Part shown: positions 17,224-25,055 of the stretch, piece after piece
Position numbering within the stretch: the stretch's first letter is position 1
How the letters are laid out: every line of letters begins with the position of its first letter
From: Streptomyces sp. AC555_RSS877
GTDB taxonomy: Bacteria; Actinomycetota; Actinomycetes; Streptomycetales; Streptomycetaceae
Length of the DNA: 64,000 bases
Assembly: GCF_019049245.1 (NCBI RefSeq)
Contig: NZ_JAGMUK010000028.1
Coordinates: 62,001 to 126,000, forward strand
Reading direction: 5' to 3'
Made by a program: the position numbers and the translations under genes
Notes under the pieces: generated by a model
What the model saw: the letters and a program-made list of their open reading frames with translations, nothing else
The model's database searches: none
Told to the model about the DNA's origin: nothing

Positions 17224-17316
17224 TACAGGTCTGGCTGCGTGCCTGTACAGGTCCAGTACAGGTCTAGTACAGGTCTAGTCCAATCCAGACTACGCCTGTA
17301 CGACCACGCCTGTACG
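17224..17316. promoter_or_regulatory. GTACAGG half-site array, candidate operator
   Basis: Units TACAGGTCTGG (17224), TACAGGTCCAG (17246), TACAGGTCTAG (17257) and TACAGGTCTAG (17268) are in exact 11-bp phase. A palindrome CCTGTACAGG lies at 17242-17251. Inverted half-sites ACGCCTGTACG follow at 17292 and 17306. ACAGGTCTAGTCCAAT at 17269-17284 matches 13 of 16 positions of the DasR dre consensus as I remember it. It lies just upstream of cutC. Confidence 0.6.
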
Positions 17317-17362
17317 GGGCCCCGCACACCCGGAGACGTTCACCCCTGGTCGCCGTAGTCGT

Positions 17363-18028
17363 TCACCCGTAGATGTTCAGCTCCTCCTCCTTCGCCCCCG
17401 CCAGCTCGTACGCCGCTCCCGCCACCGAACGTCCCGCGTACAGCCGTACGAGGGTGGCAGCGTCGCCGATGTACCGTGCCGGCGGCCGCTCCCCGGGGAC
17501 ACCGCCCAGCCGCAGCGGCTCGTCGACGTCGTCGAGGTCGGCCTGGAGGGGCACGTGGTCCCGCTCCCGGGTGATCCTCACCAGCAGCGCGAGCGCGTCC
17601 GGCAGCCCCCGCCCCGCGTACGCCCCCGGCTCCCCCAGCGCCTCGCGCACGTCGCCGGCGTGCACCCACTCCCCCAGGGCGATCCCGTCCAGCACCCCGC
17701 CCGCGCGGGCGATCACCGGCCCGGCCTTGGTCATCCCGCGCTCCAGCTCGTCGACGATCCGCGCGTTCGGCCAGTCGGCCCGCTCGGCGATGTCCCGGTC
17801 GTTCGACTCGGGCGAGAAGACGTCCTTGTCGTACCTGCTCTCCACGACCCGCATCAACGCGGCCGAACAGTGCGCCAGCACATCGCGCACGGTCCAGCCC
17901 GGGCACGCGGGGGCCGGCAGGGCGTAGTCCTCGTCGGGCCTGGCCCGCAGCAGCGGGACGAGGGCGTCCCGCTCGGCGGTGAGAAGTCGGCCGGGCAGGT
18001 CCGGGTCACGTACGTCGGCAGAAGTCAT
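17363..18028 (-). CDS. Maleylpyruvate isomerase family mycothiol-dependent protein
   Basis: 221 residues. CPGWTVRDVLAHCSAALMRV is the DinB/MDMPI-type four-helix N-domain with a metal-binding His, and the C-terminal part (RYIGDAATLVRLYAGRS) is the usual MDMPI C-domain. These enzymes use mycothiol for isomerase or detoxification reactions; the substrate here is unknown. The start at 18028 follows TAGCGT by 7 nt, suggesting a leaderless mRNA; an ATG 7 codons earlier is less likely. Divergent from the HD gene at 18076. Confidence 0.83.
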   Translation of the reverse strand: MTSADVRDPDLPGRLLTAERDALVPLLRARPDEDYALPAPACPGWTVRDVLAHCSAALMRVVESRYDKDVFSPESNDRDIAERADWPNARIVDELERGMTKAGPVIARAGGVLDGIALGEWVHAGDVREALGEPGAYAGRGLPDALALLVRITRERDHVPLQADLDDVDEPLRLGGVPGERPPARYIGDAATLVRLYAGRSVAGAAYELAGAKEEELNIYG

Positions 18029-18075
18029 GGGCACAACGCTAGGGGGCACCCTCGGCTCGCGGGGACAATGGAGAC

Positions 18076-18723
18076 ATGGCCGATCCAGACGCCCTGCGCA
18101 CCCGTTTCGCCCGCGCCCTGGAAGGAGCCCGGGGCCGCGAGGCCGCCGGCCCCGACCCGGCGCCGTACGCCGACAACCTGCTGGCGCGCTGGCAGGAGCC
18201 GCAGCGCCGCTACCACACGCTCACCCACCTCACTGCGGTCCTCAACCACGTCGACGTGCTGGAGAAGTACGCCGCCGACCCGGACGTCGTCCGCCTCGCC
18301 GCCTGGTTCCACGACGCGGTCTACCTCCCCGACCGCTCCGAGAACGAGGAGCGCTCGGCCCGCCTCGCCGAACGCGCCCTGCCCGAGGCGGGGGTCGCCG
18401 CGGACCGGACCGCCGAGGTCGCCCGCCTGGTCCGGCTCACCACCACCCACGACCCGGCCGACGACGACCCGGACGGGCAGGTCCTGTGCGACGCCGACCT
18501 GGCGATCCTCGCCGCCCCGCCGTCGGCGTACGCCGCGTACACGGCCGCCGTCCGCGAGGAGTACGGCTTCGTCCCGTCCGACGCCTTCCGCGCGGGACGG
18601 GCCGCGGTTCTGCGGCAACTCCTCGACCTGCCCAGGCTGTTCAGGACTCCGTACGGGCAGGCGGAGTGGGAGGCGACGGCCCGCTACAACCTCGCCGCCG
18701 AGCTGGAACTGCTGACGGGGTGA
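18076..18723 (+). CDS. HD-domain metal-dependent phosphohydrolase
   Basis: 215 residues. RRYHTLTHL, WFHDAVYLP (the HD pair) and CDADLAILAAP give a complete HD metal-binding set (H...HD...D). This subgroup of predicted metal-dependent phosphohydrolases is widespread but without assigned substrate. GACAAT ends 6 nt before the ATG, so it is likely leaderless. Followed 54 nt downstream by a GNAT gene. Confidence 0.85.
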   Translation: MADPDALRTRFARALEGARGREAAGPDPAPYADNLLARWQEPQRRYHTLTHLTAVLNHVDVLEKYAADPDVVRLAAWFHDAVYLPDRSENEERSARLAERALPEAGVAADRTAEVARLVRLTTTHDPADDDPDGQVLCDADLAILAAPPSAYAAYTAAVREEYGFVPSDAFRAGRAAVLRQLLDLPRLFRTPYGQAEWEATARYNLAAELELLTG

Positions 18724-18777
18724 GCCCGGCCGGAGTAGCGTCACAGGCCCGGACCTCCGCAGGAAGGATCACCCTCC

Positions 18778-19287
18778 GTGGGCGACGCCCCGATTCGCAT
18801 CCACTCCGACCGGCTCATCATGCAGGGCGTCACCCCCGCCGCCGCGGCCGACCTGAGCCTGGGCGGTGAGGGCGGGATCGCGTGGGTCGCGGACGGACCG
18901 ATCCAGGGGACCCGGGACGGTGCCGGGCTGTTGGTGACGGCGTACGAGGCGGGCGTGCACCGGCCGGAGTGGGGGATGTTCGCGCTCGTCCGGCGCGAGG
19001 ACGGCCTGGCGGTCGGCGCGATGGGCTTCCACGGGCCGCCGGACGAGGAGGGCCGCGTCGAGATCGGCTACGACCTCGCCGAGTCCGCCCGCGGCAACGG
19101 CTATGCCACGGAGGCGCTGCGCACGCTGTCGCGGTGGGCGCTGGCCCGCCCGGAGGTGCGGGTGCTGTTCGCGGTGATCGAGCGGGACAACCTGCCGTCC
19201 CAGGGGGTGATCTCGCGAGCCGGGTTCACCCAGGTGAGCGGCGAGGCCGACGACGACGAGCACTTCGCCTACGAACTGCGCGGCTGA
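18778..19287 (+). CDS. GNAT family N-acetyltransferase
   Basis: 169 residues from a GTG at 18778 with AGGAAGG 10 nt upstream. VEIGYDLAESARGNGYATEA contains the acetyl-CoA-binding motif A (R-G-N-G-Y-A), and VIERDNLPSQGVISRAGF is the RimJ/RimL-type motif B. It probably acetylates an amine on a small molecule or protein; the substrate is unknown. Its 3' end overlaps the convergent DUF4031 gene by 19 nt. Confidence 0.85.
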   Translation: MGDAPIRIHSDRLIMQGVTPAAAADLSLGGEGGIAWVADGPIQGTRDGAGLLVTAYEAGVHRPEWGMFALVRREDGLAVGAMGFHGPPDEEGRVEIGYDLAESARGNGYATEALRTLSRWALARPEVRVLFAVIERDNLPSQGVISRAGFTQVSGEADDDEHFAYELRG

Positions 19288-19547
19288 TCCCGCCCCTTCC
19301 GCCTCCGCAGCCCTGCCCCGTGCAGCAGCCGCACCACCTCGCGGCTGCCGACCTCCACCGCCCCCGCGGCCACCACCTCGGCGTACCGGTCCGACGGAAT
19401 GTCGTAGTGGTCCCGCTCGAAGGCCCGCGAGGGCACACCCAACTTCTCGGCAAAGGTGTGCAGTTCGGCGTACGAGACATCGCTGACGAGGTGGGACCAC
19501 AGACGCCCGTGGCCCGACCAGGTGGGCGGGTCGATGTACACGGTCAT
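19269..19547 (-). CDS. DUF4031 family protein
   Basis: 92 residues. TVYIDPPTWSGHGRLWSHLV at the N-terminus is diagnostic of DUF4031, a small family of unknown function. The start ATG at 19545-19547 overlaps the TGA of the upstream hypothetical gene (ATGA), so the two are translationally coupled. The C-terminal RRKGRDQPRSS is basic and may contact nucleic acid, which is only a guess. Confidence 0.8.
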   Translation of the reverse strand: MTVYIDPPTWSGHGRLWSHLVSDVSYAELHTFAEKLGVPSRAFERDHYDIPSDRYAEVVAAGAVEVGSREVVRLLHGAGLRRRKGRDQPRSS

Positions 19548-19927
19548 GAGGGCGGCGTCCCGCCGGTCGCCGACCCGAGCGCCCCCACCGCGGCGACCTT
19601 CACGCCCGCCTTGTGGCACACCCAGTGCGGGTCGGGACCGAGGTCCGGCTCGACCTCCAGGGCGTGCGGGTCGCCGGTGCCGCACACCGGGCACAGCGGC
19701 CAGCGGCCGTACCGGTCAAGGAGCGAGTCCTGTACGTCCTGGGCGATCAGCCCGGCCACGAATCCCGCGCCCTCCGGCCACTGCTCGACCCACCAGCGCC
19801 GCTGCACGACGGAGTCCTCGACCATCGACACCACGTCCGCGGCGGCCACCTCGCTCGCGGCCAGGTCGGCGAGCACGAGGGCGCGCGCCGCGTGCAACGC
19901 CTGCTCCAGGGGGCTGATGGGGTCCAT
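19544..19927 (-). CDS. Hypothetical protein with Cys pair
   Basis: 127 residues starting MDPISPLEQALHAAR. The first half is helical and acidic, and the second half has LCPVCGTGDPH and HWVCHKAG, a possible zinc knuckle (C..C...C..H). CACAAT ends 6 nt before the ATG at 19927, so it is probably leaderless. It overlaps DUF4031 by 4 nt, and both genes probably form one operon. Divergent from the RpiR-type regulator. Confidence 0.72.
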   Translation of the reverse strand: MDPISPLEQALHAARALVLADLAASEVAAADVVSMVEDSVVQRRWWVEQWPEGAGFVAGLIAQDVQDSLLDRYGRWPLCPVCGTGDPHALEVEPDLGPDPHWVCHKAGVKVAAVGALGSATGGTPPS

Positions 19928-19946
19928 GCACCCATTGTGCGCACTC

Positions 19947-19976
19947 TTGACCACAACACCGAGCCGAAAATATCTT
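19947..19976 (+). promoter_or_regulatory. Promoter of the RpiR-type regulator
   Basis: -35 TTGACC (19947-19952), 18-nt spacer, -10 TATCTT (19971-19976), then 6 nt to the GTG start at 19983. It is a near-consensus vegetative promoter giving a leaderless transcript. Confidence 0.65.
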
Positions 19977-19982
19977 TCAGAT

Positions 19983-20870
19983 GTGACCCGGGACGTGAAG
20001 GAAATTTTCGGCAACAGTCTCGCCGCGAAGGTGCGCACCCTCGCCCCCTCGATGACCCGCTCCATGCAGCGCGTCGCCGAGGCCGTCGCGCACGACCCGG
20101 CCGGCTGCGCCGCCCTCACGGTCACCGGTCTCGCCGAACGCACCGGCACCAGCGAGGCGACGGTCGTGCGCACCGCCCGCGTCCTGGGCTACCCCGGCTA
20201 CCGCGATCTGCGCCTCGCCCTCGCCGGCCTCGCCGCCCAGCAGCAGTCCGGCCGCGCGCCCGCGATCACCACGGACATCGCGGTGGACGACTCCCTCGCC
20301 GACGTGGTGGCGAAACTCGCCTGCGACGAACAGCAGACCCTCGCCGACACGGCGGCCGGCCTCGACACCGTACAGCTCGGGGCGGCGGTGTCCGCGCTGA
20401 CGGGGGCGCGGCGGACGGACGTGTACGGGGTGGGGGCGAGCGGGCTGGTCGCCCAGGACCTCACCCAGAAGCTGTTGCGGATAGGGCTGATAGCCCACGC
20501 CCACAACGATCCGCACCTCGCCGTCACCAACGCCGTGCAACTGCGGGCGGGGGACGTGGCGATAGCGATCACGCACTCGGGCTCGACCGGTGACGTCATC
20601 GAGCCGCTCCGGGTCGCCTTCGAGCACGGGGCGACGACGGTGGCGATCACCGGCCGGCCCGAGGGTCCCGTCACGCAGTACGCCGACCATGTGCTGACCA
20701 CGTCCACGGCTCGCGAGAGTGAACTCCGGCCGGCGGCCATGTCGTCGCGGACCAGCCAGTTGCTGGTGGTGGACTGTCTGCTGGTGGGGGTGGCGCAGCA
20801 GACGTACGAGACGGCGGCGCCGGCGCTGGCGGCCTCGTACGAGGCGCTCGCGCACCGGCACCGGCGGTAG
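19983..20870 (+). CDS. MurR/RpiR family transcriptional regulator
   Basis: 295 residues from the GTG at 19983. Residues ~30-100 are the RpiR-type helix-turn-helix (ERTGTSEATVVRTARVLGYP), and residues ~130-260 are a SIS sugar-isomerase domain (DVYGVGASGLVAQDL, ITHSGSTGDVIE). SIS domains sense phosphosugars. The gene is 60 nt upstream of murQ, so it is probably a MurR-like regulator responding to MurNAc-6-phosphate. Whether it represses or activates is not visible. Confidence 0.88.
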   Translation: MTRDVKEIFGNSLAAKVRTLAPSMTRSMQRVAEAVAHDPAGCAALTVTGLAERTGTSEATVVRTARVLGYPGYRDLRLALAGLAAQQQSGRAPAITTDIAVDDSLADVVAKLACDEQQTLADTAAGLDTVQLGAAVSALTGARRTDVYGVGASGLVAQDLTQKLLRIGLIAHAHNDPHLAVTNAVQLRAGDVAIAITHSGSTGDVIEPLRVAFEHGATTVAITGRPEGPVTQYADHVLTTSTARESELRPAAMSSRTSQLLVVDCLLVGVAQQTYETAAPALAASYEALAHRHRR

Positions 20871-20930
20871 ACCGCGGGGCCGACCGTCAGAACGAAGTGG
20901 AAAAGCGCAGTGGAAAAGAGCCATCACCCC

Positions 20931-21863
20931 ATGACCTCCACCTCCGACCCCCGTGACCTCCAGGCCCAGTTGGAAGCCCTCACCACCGAGGCCTTCCGCC
21001 CCGAGCTCGCCGACATCGACCGGCTGCCCACCCTCGACATCGCCCGTCTCATGAACGGCGAGGACGCCTTCGTGCCGGACGCGGTGGCGCGGCGGCTGCC
21101 TCAGATCGCCGCCGCGATCGACGCCGTGGCCGAGCGGATGGGGCGGGGCGGACGGCTGGTCTACGCGGGCGCCGGTACCGCAGGACGGCTCGGGGTGCTG
21201 GACGCGTCCGAGTGTCCGCCGACCTTCAACACCGAGCCGGAGCAGGTCGTCGGACTGATCGCCGGCGGCCGGGAGGCCGTGGTCACCTCCGTCGAAGGGG
21301 CCGAGGACTCGGCGGAGCTGGCCCGCGCCGACCTCGACGCCCTCTCCCTGACCGCCGCCGACACCGTGGTCGGCGTCTCCGCCTCCGGCCGTACCCCGTA
21401 CGCCATCGGCGCGGTGGAACACGCCCGGCAGCAGGGCGCGTTGACCATCGGCCTGGCCTGCAACGCGAACAGCGCGCTCGCGGCGGCCGCCGAGCACGGC
21501 ATCGAGATCGTCGTCGGCCCCGAACTGCTCACCGGGTCCACCCGCCTGAAGGCGGGCACGGCCCAGAAGCTCGTCCTCAACATGCTGTCGACGATCACGA
21601 TGATCCGCCTGGGCAAGACGTACGGGAACCTCATGGTCGACGTACGCGCCTCGAACGAGAAACTGCGCGCCCGCTCCCGCCGCATCGTCGCCCTCGCCAC
21701 CGGCGCCCGGGACGACGAGATCGAGCAGGCTCTCGCCGCCACCGACGGCGAGGTGAAGAACGCCATCCTGACCCTCCTCGCCGACGTCGACGGCGCGACG
21801 GCCGCCCGCCTCCTGGCGGAGTCGGAGGGACACCTGCGCGTCGCGCTGGCGGCGGCCCACTGA
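20931..21863 (+). CDS. murQ: N-acetylmuramic acid 6-phosphate etherase
   Basis: 310 residues from ATG 20931; a GTG at 20910 is an alternative, and a duplicated AGTGGAAAAG precedes both. LVYAGAGTAGRLGVLDASEC and FNTEPEQVVGLIAGG are the MurQ SIS-domain motifs, and TGSTRLKAGTAQKLVLNMLS is the family signature. MurQ cleaves the lactyl ether of MurNAc-6-P to give GlcNAc-6-P in cell-wall recycling. GlcNAc-6-P then feeds NagA, encoded at 42026. Confidence 0.93.
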   Translation: MTSTSDPRDLQAQLEALTTEAFRPELADIDRLPTLDIARLMNGEDAFVPDAVARRLPQIAAAIDAVAERMGRGGRLVYAGAGTAGRLGVLDASECPPTFNTEPEQVVGLIAGGREAVVTSVEGAEDSAELARADLDALSLTAADTVVGVSASGRTPYAIGAVEHARQQGALTIGLACNANSALAAAAEHGIEIVVGPELLTGSTRLKAGTAQKLVLNMLSTITMIRLGKTYGNLMVDVRASNEKLRARSRRIVALATGARDDEIEQALAATDGEVKNAILTLLADVDGATAARLLAESEGHLRVALAAAH

Positions 21864-21915
21864 TACGCCAACCGGGCTTGCTAGCTTGGGTGTTCGACCA
21901 GGGGGAGGACCCGGA

Positions 21916-22758
21916 ATGAAGCCCACGACCACGTTCCGTATCGGCTCGGACCTGGAGGTCCGCCGGCTCGGATTCGGCGCGATGCGACTGCCGACCGAGC
22001 CGGCGGACGCCCGCGCCGCGTCCGTCGCGCTGCTCCGGCGGGCGGTCGAACTGGGCGTCACCCTCATCGACACCGCGCACCTGTACGGCTGGGGAGCCAA
22101 CGAGGAACTGGTCGCCGAGGCGCTGCACCCCTACCCCGCCGGCCTCCTCGTCACCACCAAGGTCGGCGTCGTACGAACGGAGTCGGGCGACTGGTCCTAC
22201 GACGCCCGCCCGGCCTCCCTCCGCACCCAGGTGGACGAAGCCCTGCGCCGCCTGCGCACGGAGCGCATCGAACTCCTCCAACTCCACCGCATCGACCCGG
22301 ACACCCCGCTCGCCGACCAGCTGGGAGCGCTGGGCGAACTCCGCTCGGAGGGCAAGATCGGCAGGATCGGCCTGTCCGAGGTGACGGTCGCGGAGCTGGC
22401 CGAGGCCCGCTCGATCGTCGACATCGCGAGCGTCCAGAACCGCTACAACGTCCTCGACCGCGAGTACGAGCCGGTACTGAAGGCATGCGAGGCGGCGGAC
22501 ATCGCGTTCCTCCCGTGGCGGCCCGTGGCGCCGGGCGCGGCGGACAAGGAACCCGAGATCACGGCGGTGGCCTCCGAACTGGAGGCGACCCCGACACAGG
22601 TCGCCCTGGCCTGGCTGCTCGCGCACTCACCGGTGATGGTGCCGATTCCGGGTACGGCGAGCCCGGGGCACCTGGAGGAGAACGTGGCGGCGGCGGACAT
22701 TCGGCTGACCCGGGAGCAGTACGACCGTCTCAACAGGGCAGCCGCCCCTCCTCGTTGA
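21916..22758 (+). CDS. Aldo/keto reductase
   Basis: 280 residues. ATG at 21916 has GGAGG 8 nt upstream. LIDTAHLYGWGANEELVAEAL carries the catalytic Asp and Tyr, VTTKVG the catalytic Lys, and LLQLHRIDP the His of the AKR tetrad. It should reduce carbonyls with NADPH; the substrate is unknown. The 3' end overlaps the convergent hypothetical gene by 29 nt. Confidence 0.9.
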   Translation: MKPTTTFRIGSDLEVRRLGFGAMRLPTEPADARAASVALLRRAVELGVTLIDTAHLYGWGANEELVAEALHPYPAGLLVTTKVGVVRTESGDWSYDARPASLRTQVDEALRRLRTERIELLQLHRIDPDTPLADQLGALGELRSEGKIGRIGLSEVTVAELAEARSIVDIASVQNRYNVLDREYEPVLKACEAADIAFLPWRPVAPGAADKEPEITAVASELEATPTQVALAWLLAHSPVMVPIPGTASPGHLEENVAAADIRLTREQYDRLNRAAAPPR

Positions 22759-23128
22759 CCCTGCGGACTCGCGCCCGCAGCAGTTCCTCCTGCGGCGCGG
22801 GTCCCGTCGACTCCGGTGGGCAATCCCACTCCCGCCCGCCGACGACGGGCCGGAGCTGCACCCGCCCGCCGACGTGCCCCATCACCTCCCCGAGCCGCCC
22901 GTCCCGTACGTCCACGACATGCGTACCGATCGCGGGCCGCTCCCCGCGCAGGACGGAGGCCAGCCGCTCGGCGGTACGGACGTTGCAGCGCCCGAGCTCG
23001 ACCAGGGCGAACGGCTCGTCGCTCGCGCCGGTCACGGGGTCGACGCGCAGGGAGGGCAGGATGATGCCGACGCCCACGAGGGCCTTCCGCAAGGACGCCA
23101 CGATTTCTTCGGTCGGTCGCACGGTCAT
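22730..23128 (-). CDS. Conserved hypothetical protein
   Basis: 132 residues starting MTVRPTEEIVASLRKALVG, with GGAGGT upstream of the ATG. FALVELGRCNVRTAERLA and GTHVVDVRDGRLGEVMGHVG are well-structured segments; the latter resembles a PRC-like beta fold. I recall similar Streptomyces proteins beside XRE/DUF397 pairs, and such a pair is divergent here. Function unknown. Confidence 0.7.
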   Translation of the reverse strand: MTVRPTEEIVASLRKALVGVGIILPSLRVDPVTGASDEPFALVELGRCNVRTAERLASVLRGERPAIGTHVVDVRDGRLGEVMGHVGGRVQLRPVVGGREWDCPPESTGPAPQEELLRARVRRVNEEGRLPC

Positions 23129-23239
23129 CTACCTACCTCCACGCTGAGTTGGTCATTCGCAACACAGCGTGTCCGTCACGCCCCTAACCTGGCTATACGG
23201 GACGGCCCAACAACCTCTGCTGCTTGACCGGGAGTCGCC

Positions 23240-24079
23240 ATGCCTGGACCTAAGGACCTCGACCCGTCATCGTCACCGCGGGCGCTGTTGGGCGCCGAGT
23301 TGCGTCACGCGCGCGAGAAGGCGGGGCTCAGCCAGGAGGACCTGGGGAACCGGCTGTTCGTCAGCGGCACGTTCATCGGCCAGATGGAGGCGGGGACGCG
23401 GCGGATGCAGCCGGAGTACGCGCGACTGCTGGACGAGGCGCTGGGCACAGGGGACTTCTTCCAGCGGAACTGTGGGGCGGCGGCCAAGTCCCGCTATCCC
23501 GAACACTTCGCGGAGGCGGCGGAGGCGGAGGCGATTGCCACGGCGATCCGGCACTACGCGCCGATGCTGATCCCTGGACTGCTCCAGACAGCCGCGTACG
23601 CGCGGGCCGTGAACCGCGCATTCGCCCCGACGGCGCCGGAGGAGACGATCGACGAGTGGGTGGACGGCCGGATGGAGCGGACCCGTCTACTCGGCGATCC
23701 AACAAAGCCCTTGTTGTGGGCGGTACTTGACGAGGCGGCACTGCGCCGGGAGACCGGTGGCCGAGTGGTGATGGCGGAGGCCCTGCACCACGTCGCGGAC
23801 CTGGCCCGCCGGAGCCGTGTCATCGTGCAGGTACTGCCCTTCAGCGCGGGCGCGCACAAGTCGATGGACGGCTCGCTGAAACTGATGGACTTCGAAGACG
23901 CCCCTCCGCTGGCCTACTTCGAAGGGCCTGGCACCGGACGGCTGGAGGACGACCCCGCCACTGTCGTCCAACTGAGATTCACCTTCGAACTCCTCACGGC
24001 CTCCGCACTCTCGCCAGAGAAGTCCTTGGCCCTGATCGAGACGTTGGCGCAGGATTACGCCCATGAGGAACTTCCCTGA
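23240..24079 (+). CDS. XRE-family regulator with DUF5753 domain
   Basis: 279 residues. An N-terminal XRE helix-turn-helix (REKAGLSQEDLGNRLFVSGT, residues ~20-60) is followed by a ~190-residue DUF5753 region with IPGLLQTAAYARAV and VLPFSAGAHKSMDGSL. This WhiJ-like family is greatly expanded in Streptomyces and typically pairs with a DUF397 protein, found here overlapping by 17 nt. Such pairs affect development and antibiotic production. Confidence 0.9.
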   Translation: MPGPKDLDPSSSPRALLGAELRHAREKAGLSQEDLGNRLFVSGTFIGQMEAGTRRMQPEYARLLDEALGTGDFFQRNCGAAAKSRYPEHFAEAAEAEAIATAIRHYAPMLIPGLLQTAAYARAVNRAFAPTAPEETIDEWVDGRMERTRLLGDPTKPLLWAVLDEAALRRETGGRVVMAEALHHVADLARRSRVIVQVLPFSAGAHKSMDGSLKLMDFEDAPPLAYFEGPGTGRLEDDPATVVQLRFTFELLTASALSPEKSLALIETLAQDYAHEELP

Positions 24080-24275
24080 GCACGACCTGAGCACGACCAT
24101 CTGGCGCAAGTCGAGCTACAGCGGCGGCGGCGGCAACGACTGCCTCGAAGTAGCCGATGGCCACTCCGCCCTCATCCCCGTCCGCGACTCCAAGCACCCC
24201 CACGGCCCGAAGCTCGTGTTCCGGGCGCAGACCTGGTCGGCATTCGTCGAGGCGGTTATCGAGGTCAGGATCTGA
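24063..24275 (+). CDS. DUF397 family protein (WhiJ-system partner)
   Basis: 70 residues. TIWRKSSYSGGGGNDCLEVA and VRDSKHPHGPKLVF are the DUF397 signature. It overlaps the end of the XRE gene, so it is translationally coupled. DUF397 proteins antagonise or modulate the adjacent XRE/DUF5753 regulator. Close to the usual 60-70 residue size. Confidence 0.9.
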   Translation: MRNFPEHDLSTTIWRKSSYSGGGGNDCLEVADGHSALIPVRDSKHPHGPKLVFRAQTWSAFVEAVIEVRI

Positions 24276-24300
24276 CCTCCATGACTCCTAGCGTGGCCTC

Positions 24301-24834
24301 ATGACCGACACCACACACGCCATCACCACCGACGAGCGCGCCGACCTGCTGGAAACGCTGGCCCACAGCCGGCACTTCCTGCGCTTCACCGCCCGCGACC
24401 TCACCGACGAACAGGCCGGGCAGCGGACCACCGACAGCGAGCTGTGCCTGGGCGGCCTGATCAAACACGTCACCTCGGTGGAGCGGCACTGGGCGGACTT
24501 CATCCTCAACGGCCCGTCGGCCATGCCCGACTTCACCGCCATGACCGAGGCCGACTTCGCCCGGCGGGCCGACGAGTTCCGGATGCTGCCCGGCGAGACG
24601 CTGGCCGGCGTGCTGGCCGACTACGACGAGACGGCCCGCCGAACCGACGAACTCGTCACGACCCTGCCCGACCTGAACGCCACCCACCCGCTGCCCAAGG
24701 CCCCTTGGAACAAGCCCGGGGCTCGGTGGTCGGCCCGCAGGGTGCTGCTGCACATCGCCGCCGAGACCGCCCAGCACGCGGGCCACGCCGACATCATCCG
24801 CGAGTCCCTGGACGGCGCGAAGAGCATGGGCTGA
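24301..24834 (+). CDS. DinB family protein
   Basis: 177 residues. LAHSRHFLRFTARDLTDEQA, GLIKHVTSVERHWADFIL and LHIAAETAQHAGHADIIRES carry the three metal-ligand histidines of the DinB four-helix fold. These proteins are typically thiol-dependent (mycothiol or bacillithiol) enzymes. TAGCGT ends 6 nt before the ATG, so a leaderless start is likely. Confidence 0.87.
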   Translation: MTDTTHAITTDERADLLETLAHSRHFLRFTARDLTDEQAGQRTTDSELCLGGLIKHVTSVERHWADFILNGPSAMPDFTAMTEADFARRADEFRMLPGETLAGVLADYDETARRTDELVTTLPDLNATHPLPKAPWNKPGARWSARRVLLHIAAETAQHAGHADIIRESLDGAKSMG

Positions 24835-24939
24835 CCGGCCCCGAAGCTCAAGCGTCCAGCTCCGAGCCCTCTTTGCAAGGAATGGGTGGAGGGCCTCAAC
24901 CCGCCCTCCCACCCCGCGTGTTGACTTGACGCGTTCGGC

Positions 24940-25052
24940 TTGCCACGCAGAGTCACGATCGTCTAGCGTGCCCGGATAACGAAACAGCCCCCGCTCGGTG
25001 CTAGCAACACCTGCGGGGGCTTGACCTACGAGATCGAAGGAACAGTTCGATC
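24940..25052 (+). promoter_or_regulatory. Promoter and structured leader, candidate cis-acting RNA
   Basis: -35 TTGCCA (24940-24945), 18-nt spacer, -10 TAGCGT (24964-24969). The leader then folds as AGCCCCCGC (24986-24994) with GCGGGGGCT (25013-25021), the loop holding GGTG/CACC around CTAGCAA. A second hairpin GATCGAA-GGAACAG-TTCGATC (25032-25052) places the likely ribosome site in its stem and loop just before the ATG at 25056. It resembles an attenuator plus a ribosome-site-masking hairpin. Confidence 0.55.
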
Positions 25053-25055
25053 CCC

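Noticed and set aside
17338..17371. Repeated GTTCACCC resembling PhoP boxes
   Set aside because: The two copies are 23 bp apart, not a multiple of 11, and lie at a gene's 3' end.
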